From: a virus
Reading direction: 5' to 3' (one strand)
Length of the DNA stretch: 64,000 nucleotides
IMG/VR virus record: IMGVR_UViG_3300028859_000011
Location: 1 to 64,000 of that record
Positions 59,491 to 64,000 of this stretch are shown piece by piece (within the stretch, counting starts at the first letter, position 1; every line of letters begins with the position of its first letter). The notes beneath the pieces are model-generated. The model searched no databases. It worked only from the letters and a program-made list of their open reading frames with translations, and was not told the origin of the DNA. Position numbers and translations under genes: made by a program.

Positions 59491-59714
59491 ATGAAAAAAT
59501 GGACAGATTTATTGGTAGGTGATCCAATATATATTTTAAAATATGTTAAAAAAATATAACTAGTTTTATTGAAACAAAATGTGAAGGATTTGATAACATA
59601 GGTTATGCAATTGTTATTTATTATTATGTTGAGAGATTAGCAAATGATAAAGATTTTGAAGGTAAAGATTCCGTTACAAAAAATTTAAATAAAAATATAA
59701 AAAAGTGTAAATAA
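59491..59714 (+). pseudogene. small gene split by a frameshift at an A7 run
   Basis: ATG 59491 starts MKKWTDLLVGDPIYILKYVK and stops at 59557-59559. A shift of -1 within the seven A's at 59548-59554 continues into a coding-like frame (ITSFIETKCEGFDNIGYAIV ... KKCK) to a TAA at 59712-59714, giving about 73 residues. A decayed gene, polymerase or ribosome slippage at A7, or a sequence error are all possible. Confidence 0.6.
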
Positions 59715-59789
59715 AATAAACTTTTTTAAAATATTATACTATTAAATATAATTAAACAAATAGTTCTTTGATGTCATGATAAAATGGTT

Positions 59790-60104
59790 GTTAGTTAAAA
59801 ACTTAACTAACGTAAAATCATAAAAGTAATAAGTTTGATTAAAAATCAAACTGAAACTTTTAATCTTTATACATATCAATAATATTGATTACAGTAAACA
59901 TAAAACGATTAATACACTTTTAAATACATCTTAACAACGGACTATAATAAGTCTTAAAAATGGTTGTTCGTTATGTAGTTTAAATAATTAAAAGCGACTA
60001 CGATTTCTTTAAACTATAGAGAATAGTGTGTTCGGATAAAGAATTTCATCAAACGAAATTCAAACGTCACAGCAAGTACAAATTTGTATAAGTTTAAGTT
60101 GACG
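59790..60104 (+). ncRNA. structured RNA candidate or degenerate intron
   Basis: A gene-free stretch dense in perfect stems: GTTAGTTAA/TTAACTAAC (59790-59811); TAAAAGT + AGTTTGAT with their partners (59821-59862); ATCAAT/ATTGAT (59875-59889); TAGTTTAAA/TTTAAACTA (59976-60016); GAATTTC/GAAATTC (60041-60061); CGTCA/TGACG (60065-60104) enclosing TACAAATTTGTA. The last stem abuts an open frame without a start codon, as at an intron-exon border. I could not match a group I or II core with confidence. Confidence 0.5.
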
Positions 60105-60295
60105 GTACTGGATTATATTTTCCATTATATAAAGCAGATATAGATAGTTCTAAAACAGAAGATAATAATAACTATTACTTTTGCGATATTGATGCTGTTA
60201 TAGATGAAATGAATGAATATGAAAAAGATTTAAATGATTTAAAATCTAAATTTAATAAATTATTTGATACTATAATTGATATAAAAAATAAATAA
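60098..60295 (+). pseudogene. coding fragment without start (possible 3' exon)
   Basis: Open from 60098 to a TAA at 60293-60295, reading VDGTGLYFPLYKADIDSSKT ... then an acidic helical end ending IDIKNK. Coding-like throughout, but there is no ATG/GTG/TTG at a sensible place and a stop lies just upstream. It may be the 3' exon of an interrupted gene or a remnant. Confidence 0.45.
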
Positions 60296-60415
60296 TTTGA
60301 TTTGATGTATATTTTTTGTTCAATTAAATATGATGTTCATTGTCAATGAAGTTAATATTATTTTGAACAAAATATTTTTTATATCAAGATATTATTGTAT
60401 ATTTGCAAAAAAATT

Positions 60416-60616
60416 ATGAAAGATAAAAAATCAGAAGATATATATTCTAATTGGGTTAAAGATTCAGGAATAAAAGATTTGACTGGTAATCAATCAAATT
60501 TTGTTAAAATGATTATTTTAAATAGAAAATATATTTGTGAAATAGGAAGCTTTAATAAAATATTTATTAGCATTTATAAATATTTGAAGAATAATCGTGA
60601 AAAATTAGAAGATTGA
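60416..60616 (+). CDS. unknown small protein
   Basis: A 66-residue protein, from ATG 60416; the upstream TTG lies beside a promoter-like TATATTTG (60398-60405), which would give a short leader. MKDKKSEDIYSNWVKDSGIKD at the start. No domain. Confidence 0.55.
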   Translation: MKDKKSEDIYSNWVKDSGIKDLTGNQSNFVKMIILNRKYICEIGSFNKIFISIYKYLKNNREKLED

Positions 60617-60619
60617 AAT

Positions 60620-60871
60620 ATGAAATCTAAAAATTATAAAATAGGTGAAAAAATAGTTTGTATAGATAATTTCACATTATATTCACCAGATACAAAATTA
60701 AGTAATATAAAATTATTAGAAATAGGTAAAGTGTATACTGTTAGTAGTGGTTATTACACTAATGAAGAATTGGGACTTAATGAAATATCTCACCATTTAT
60801 TCAATAATAATAGATTTATAAAAATTTCAGAATTAAGAAAATATAAATTAGAAAAATTAAATGAAATATAA
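60620..60871 (+). CDS. small SH3-like paralogue with basic tag
   Basis: An 83-residue protein: YKIGEKIVCIDNFTLYSPDT, then LLEIGKVYTVSSGY, and ELRKYKLEKLNEI at the end. The junction AATGAAATATAAAG encodes NEI-stop here and MKYK in the next gene. Confidence 0.7.
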   Translation: MKSKNYKIGEKIVCIDNFTLYSPDTKLSNIKLLEIGKVYTVSSGYYTNEELGLNEISHHLFNNNRFIKISELRKYKLEKLNEI

Positions 60872-61124
60872 AGACTATAAATATGGTACTAAAATGATTT
60901 GCATTGATAATTATTCACGATATTCTAGTATAGAATTAGGCGGTTCTATCTCATTATTAAAAATGGGAGAAACCTATACTTTTAATTCTATTAATAGTTA
61001 TGGTGAAATTAATTTTAAGGAATTTCCTAATGCACTTTTTAGAAAACAAAGATTTATAGAATATTCAAAATTTAGAAAATATAAATTAGAAAAGTTAAAT
61101 AATATTAAAAATCCATCTGTTTAA
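60861..61124 (+). CDS. small SH3-like paralogue with basic tag
   Basis: An 87-residue paralogue of the previous gene: YKYGTKMICIDNYSRYSSIE, then LLKMGETYTFNSI, then KFRKYKLEKLNNIKNPSV. The last residues are encoded by the terminator arm. Confidence 0.7.
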   Translation: MKYKDYKYGTKMICIDNYSRYSSIELGGSISLLKMGETYTFNSINSYGEINFKEFPNALFRKQRFIEYSKFRKYKLEKLNNIKNPSV

Positions 61125-61135
61125 GATGGATTTTT
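61107..61135 (+). terminator. intrinsic terminator
   Basis: AAAAATCCATCT / AGATGGATTTTT stem, 5-base loop, T-rich end. A TTTTTATATATA late-type element follows directly (about 61137-61147) before the gene at 61173. Confidence 0.8.
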
Positions 61136-61172
61136 ATTTTTATATATACCAATAAATAAAAATTTATTTATA

Positions 61173-61487
61173 ATGAAAATATATAGTTTTGATGAATATT
61201 ATCACATGAAATTACAAGCAGATATTTATTATACTAATATGATGAAAGTTTTTTATGATTATATAACTACTAATGATGAGTTTATAAAAAAACATGGTCC
61301 TATTTCTATAACAAGAGTTGAAGATATATCAAAAAATAATTTTAGATCAGGAGGATATATTATAAATTATAGAGCTAAAGATTATTCCGTTAGAAAAATT
61401 AATATAACTGATGAAGAATATAATGATATGATTAAATATATGAAAGATCCAGAATTATATGACTCAGTAAAAAAATTTAATTTATAA
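61173..61487 (+). CDS. tagged small protein (KFNL end)
   Basis: A 104-residue protein starting MKIYSFDEYYHMK (loosely tag-like) and ending VKKFNL. The interior is unrecognised. It shares one base with the next gene. Confidence 0.6.
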   Translation: MKIYSFDEYYHMKLQADIYYTNMMKVFYDYITTNDEFIKKHGPISITRVEDISKNNFRSGGYIINYRAKDYSVRKINITDEEYNDMIKYMKDPELYDSVKKFNL

Positions 61488-62257
61488 TGAGTAAAAAAGT
61501 TAAAGATTGGAATGCATTTATTTTAGAACAACAAAATATAGAAAATTCAAAATATTCAATATTTGATATTGATGATAATTTACTTATTATGAATACGCCT
61601 TTACATTTTCAACATTTTGAAAATGGTAAATGGACAAATAAAGATGTCTCAATTCAAGATTTTTCTAAAATACGTTCTAAATATCCGACAAACTATATTG
61701 ACAACAATGAATGGAAAGCAGATACTAAATATACATTTTCTGAATTTAGTGATAATGGGACAAGAGTAGATAACGCACTTGTCTATGATATTAAAAAAGC
61801 AATAAATAATAAAAATTTTGGACCATCATGGGAATCATTTTTAACAACTCTAAAAGAAGGTAGATTATTCTCTATTATAACAACAAGAGGACATGAACCT
61901 AATACAATTCGTTCAGCAGTTAAATATATAATAGATAGTGTATTAGATGAGAATTATAAAAATATTATGCTTACAAATATTCAAAAATATAATCAACTAT
62001 TCAAATTTGAATCAACTGATCAAATAGAAAATTATTTAGATTGCTGCTATTTTATTGGATTAATGTCTCAAGCATTTAAAGATGAATTTTATTTTACTCC
62101 AACAATGAAAACAAAAAATCAAGCTATACAAGATTCTACTAACAAATTTTCAAATTACGTTAAAGAAATTTCACCTGGTGCAATAGATAAATTTATGAGT
62201 TTGGAAAAATCATTAGATTTTCCAGAATTTTTTATGATATCTAATTCTAAAAGTTAA
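61487..62257 (+). CDS. HAD-like protein with targeting-like N-terminus
   Basis: A 256-residue protein. SIFDIDDNLLIMNTPL (about 24-39) is HAD motif I (D-x-D-D), and FSIITTRGHEP (about 128-138) is motif II. No clear motif III or IV could be placed. The N-terminus MSKKVKDWNAFILEQQ has W-x-x-F-I-x-E at the distance seen in T4 targeting peptides, with I-L-E as a possible cleavage site. I infer a phosphatase-fold protein that may be head-packaged. Confidence 0.6.
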   Translation: MSKKVKDWNAFILEQQNIENSKYSIFDIDDNLLIMNTPLHFQHFENGKWTNKDVSIQDFSKIRSKYPTNYIDNNEWKADTKYTFSEFSDNGTRVDNALVYDIKKAINNKNFGPSWESFLTTLKEGRLFSIITTRGHEPNTIRSAVKYIIDSVLDENYKNIMLTNIQKYNQLFKFESTDQIENYLDCCYFIGLMSQAFKDEFYFTPTMKTKNQAIQDSTNKFSNYVKEISPGAIDKFMSLEKSLDFPEFFMISNSKS

Positions 62258-62273
62258 AAAATAATATTTTCAT

Positions 62274-62318
62274 AAAAAATATCTTGAATAATTTTTTTAT
62301 TCAAGATATTTTTTTTAT
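62274..62318 (+). terminator. intrinsic terminator
   Basis: 17-base arms AAAAAATATCTTGAATA / TATTCAAGATATTTTTT with T-run. Confidence 0.85.
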
Positions 62319-62323
62319 CTTTG
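62316..62323 (+). promoter_or_regulatory. host-type promoter -7 element TATCTTTG
   Basis: Fits TAnnTTTG, 31 bases before the ligase start; it directly follows the terminator T-run. The -33 TTG is not at a normal distance. Confidence 0.5.
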
Positions 62324-62354
62324 TATTCTATAAACAACATAAAAATATAAAAAT

Positions 62355-64000
62355 ATGACTTTATCAGAAATTTATAAATTGTTAGATAATAACAAATTTA
62401 ACGAAGCTTCAATCGAAGTTAAAAAACTAAATCAGAAATATCGTAATGGAGAACCTGAAATAACTGATCCTGAATATGATAAGTTGATTTTAACATTTCA
62501 AAAATTAAATCCAGATAATGAAATATTTGAATCTGGCGTTATTGAAGATAGTGAAGATGTAAATCCAGATAGAAAAGAATCTTTGAAATATCCAATGTAT
62601 TCATTGGATAAATACCATACAATTGAAGAAATTCATAAATGGTTAAAAAATAAAGGACTACCTTTAGAAACAGAATTAGTCTGTACATCAAAATATGATG
62701 GAATGTCAATCCTTAAAGATGAATATAACCAACTTGCTTGGTCAAGAGGTGACGGTATAACTGGGGAATCAATGCACTTGCATTACACTAAGCTTAGAGA
62801 TAAAGGAGAACGAATTAATTTGTTCACTATTGGAGAAATGATTTTTCCAAAACCAGTTTTTAATAGTCATACCTTTTATAGAGACAACGGAGAACCATTT
62901 AAAAATGCTCGTAATATGATCGCAGGACTTAAAAATTCTGATACACCATCAGAAGATTTAAAATTTGCTAAACATATTCGTTATGGATATGCAAGTGAAG
63001 ATTTCACTCAAGATAAATCTGAACAATTAAAATTTATTAATGAAAATTTTTCTGATGTACCATATAAAATATTTAAAGCAAAAGATTTGGACTTTGATGA
63101 GTTGAATGAAATATTTATTGAATGGGGTAAAGAGTATGATATTGATGGACTTGTTTTTGATATTAATGATAAAGATATCAGAAAGAAACTTGGAAGAGAA
63201 ACTAATAATAATCCTGCATATGCAAGAGCATATAAAAATCCTCAATGGTCTGAAACCGCTGAAACAACAATTCTTGAAATTGTTAAAGAAGTCTCTAAGC
63301 AATCCTATCTGAAACCAGTTGCTCTCATAACTCCTGTGTTATTGGATGGCGCTCTTATATCTAGAGTGACATTAAATAACTATAAGTTTGTAAAAGATAA
63401 TGGCTTGGGTATCAATAGTTTAATAGAAATTACACGCAGCGGGGGTGTCATTCCTAAGTTGATTAGAGTGTTAAAATCAACTGGATTTGAAATGCCAACC
63501 TTTGGATCATCAAAAGTATTTTGGAATGAAACAGGTGTAGAATTAATGGTTGAAGGAACTGAAGAACAAGAGATAAAAAAACTCATTTCATTCTTTGAAA
63601 TTCTTGGTGCTGAAAATGTATCAGAAGGTATAATTAATCAATTATATAATGCTGGGTATAAAACTGTTAAACAAATACTAGAATTATCAAAAGAAGATTT
63701 AGAATCATTAGACCGCTTTGGAGATCGGAAATCATCTATAGTTTTTCAATCCATACATAAAGCAGTTACAAATGTTAAATTATCAAAATTGATGCACGCT
63801 TCAAATTTCTTTAAGAATCTTGGTAGTAAAAAGATTGAATTGCTGATGCATCTTGATTATAAACCATCACTTGATGAAATTTTAGCAATCAAAGGATTCT
63901 CAGATAAATCAGCACATGCATATCTTGATGCTTATGATACTTTTTATGAATGGCTTCAAGACAAACCTCAAATAACAATTGAAACAAAACAATTAAAAAA
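62355..64000 (+). CDS. ligA: NAD+-dependent DNA ligase (cut by window end)
   Basis: At least 548 residues are visible. The adenylation motif SKYDGMS carries the active Lys near residue 115. SRGDGITGES follows, as in LigA. An OB-fold segment (KPVALITPVLLDGALISRVT, then TRSGGVIPKLI) and helix-hairpin-helix repeats (LDRFGDRKS, LGSKKIELL, IKGFSDKSA) come after. Between the OB and HhH parts bacterial LigA has a four-Cys zinc finger. Here that region (about residues 378-400) has no Cys. It seals nicks in phage DNA. Preceded by a terminator and a host-type promoter box. Confidence 0.93.
   Translation, partial: MTLSEIYKLLDNNKFNEASIEVKKLNQKYRNGEPEITDPEYDKLILTFQKLNPDNEIFESGVIEDSEDVNPDRKESLKYPMYSLDKYHTIEEIHKWLKNKGLPLETELVCTSKYDGMSILKDEYNQLAWSRGDGITGESMHLHYTKLRDKGERINLFTIGEMIFPKPVFNSHTFYRDNGEPFKNARNMIAGLKNSDTPSEDLKFAKHIRYGYASEDFTQDKSEQLKFINENFSDVPYKIFKAKDLDFDELNEIFIEWGKEYDIDGLVFDINDKDIRKKLGRETNNNPAYARAYKNPQWSETAETTILEIVKEVSKQSYLKPVALITPVLLDGALISRVTLNNYKFVKDNGLGINSLIEITRSGGVIPKLIRVLKSTGFEMPTFGSSKVFWNETGVELMVEGTEEQEIKKLISFFEILGAENVSEGIINQLYNAGYKTVKQILELSKEDLESLDRFGDRKSSIVFQSIHKAVTNVKLSKLMHASNFFKNLGSKKIELLMHLDYKPSLDEILAIKGFSDKSAHAYLDAYDTFYEWLQDKPQITIETKQLK

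Noticed and set aside
59790-60104. Definite group I intron.
   Set aside because: ACTA/TAGT and TTCT/AGAA pairings near 59997-60027 recall P7/P8, but P3, P4 and P6 cannot be placed and no 5' exon is evident.
1-64000. Alternative genetic code with TAG or TGA reassigned, as in some gut phages.
   Set aside because: TAA, TGA and TAG all end genes at expected lengths; only one coding-like frame has an internal TGA.
1-64000. CRISPR array, integrase or attachment sites.
   Set aside because: No regularly spaced direct repeats, recombinase gene or tRNA-like att site were seen.

Overview
This window looks like part of a large, strongly AT-rich double-stranded DNA phage genome that infects a member of the Bacteroidota. 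Three things point there. Host-type promoters fit the Bacteroidota vegetative pattern TTG-N19-TAnnTTTG (clearest at 26671-26700 and 31918-31947). Shine-Dalgarno sites are almost absent. Gene content is that of a tailed, T4-like large phage: tail and baseplate proteins, a Mre11/Rad50-type (gp47/gp46-like) nuclease, a RuvC-like resolvase, thymidine kinase, NAD+ DNA ligase, and homing-type endonucleases. Genes are tightly packed, often overlapping by 1-20 bases, and use the standard code. I saw no tRNA, rRNA or CRISPR array.

Layout. 1-5.1 kb: two genes with capsid-targeting-like N-termini, a methyltransferase, DnaJ, ribosomal protein bS21, and small proteins (one with a UVR motif, one L7/L12-like). 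5.1-17 kb: virion proteins on both strands (WxxG-repeat protein, fibre-like proteins, an S74 chaperone-tipped tailspike, a 1419-residue baseplate-like protein). 17-26.6 kb: RuvC-like resolvase, two endonuclease-like mobile genes, and a dense cluster of small proteins with shared terminal peptides. 26.8-35.4 kb: gp47-gp46 fusion, ClpS and ClpC-type unfoldase. 35.5-42.5 kb: GH15-like glucanase, a duplicated DUF1599 protein, and more tail proteins. 42.6-51 kb: S1-domain protein, NusG, thymidine kinase, possible clamp-loader subunit, nuclease-like and RNase H-like proteins. 51-62 kb: two ADP-ribosyltransferase-like proteins, a long tail of small paralogues, a peptide deformylase with an altered catalytic motif, and a roughly 900-base non-coding stretch with a strongly folded RNA. 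62.3 kb to the end: NAD+ DNA ligase, cut by the window edge.

The strongest candidate for an undescribed system is the set of terminal peptide tags. About 15-19 otherwise unrelated genes start with a peptide like MKYLKxFEN (variants MITxFKIFE, MKKFEEFIKE) and many of those end in KFNI or KFNL. A second set of about 15-20 genes ends in a basic peptide like LRKxKLxKLNEI. The N-terminal tag resembles the T4 capsid-targeting sequence, and two tagged proteins look like ADP-ribosyltransferases, as T4 Alt does. I infer a large set of head-packaged, injected proteins. At tandem junctions the same bases encode the C-terminal tag of one gene and the start of the next, which suggests cassette-like duplication.

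A second theme is takeover of host gene expression: bS21, an S1-like protein and NusG (translation and transcription), ClpS plus ClpC (proteolysis through a host ClpP), and DnaJ. There are two promoter classes: the host type above, and a TTTATATATAA/G element a short distance before many structural genes on both strands, which I take to be the phage late promoter. All functional calls rest on motif recognition by eye; no database search was run.
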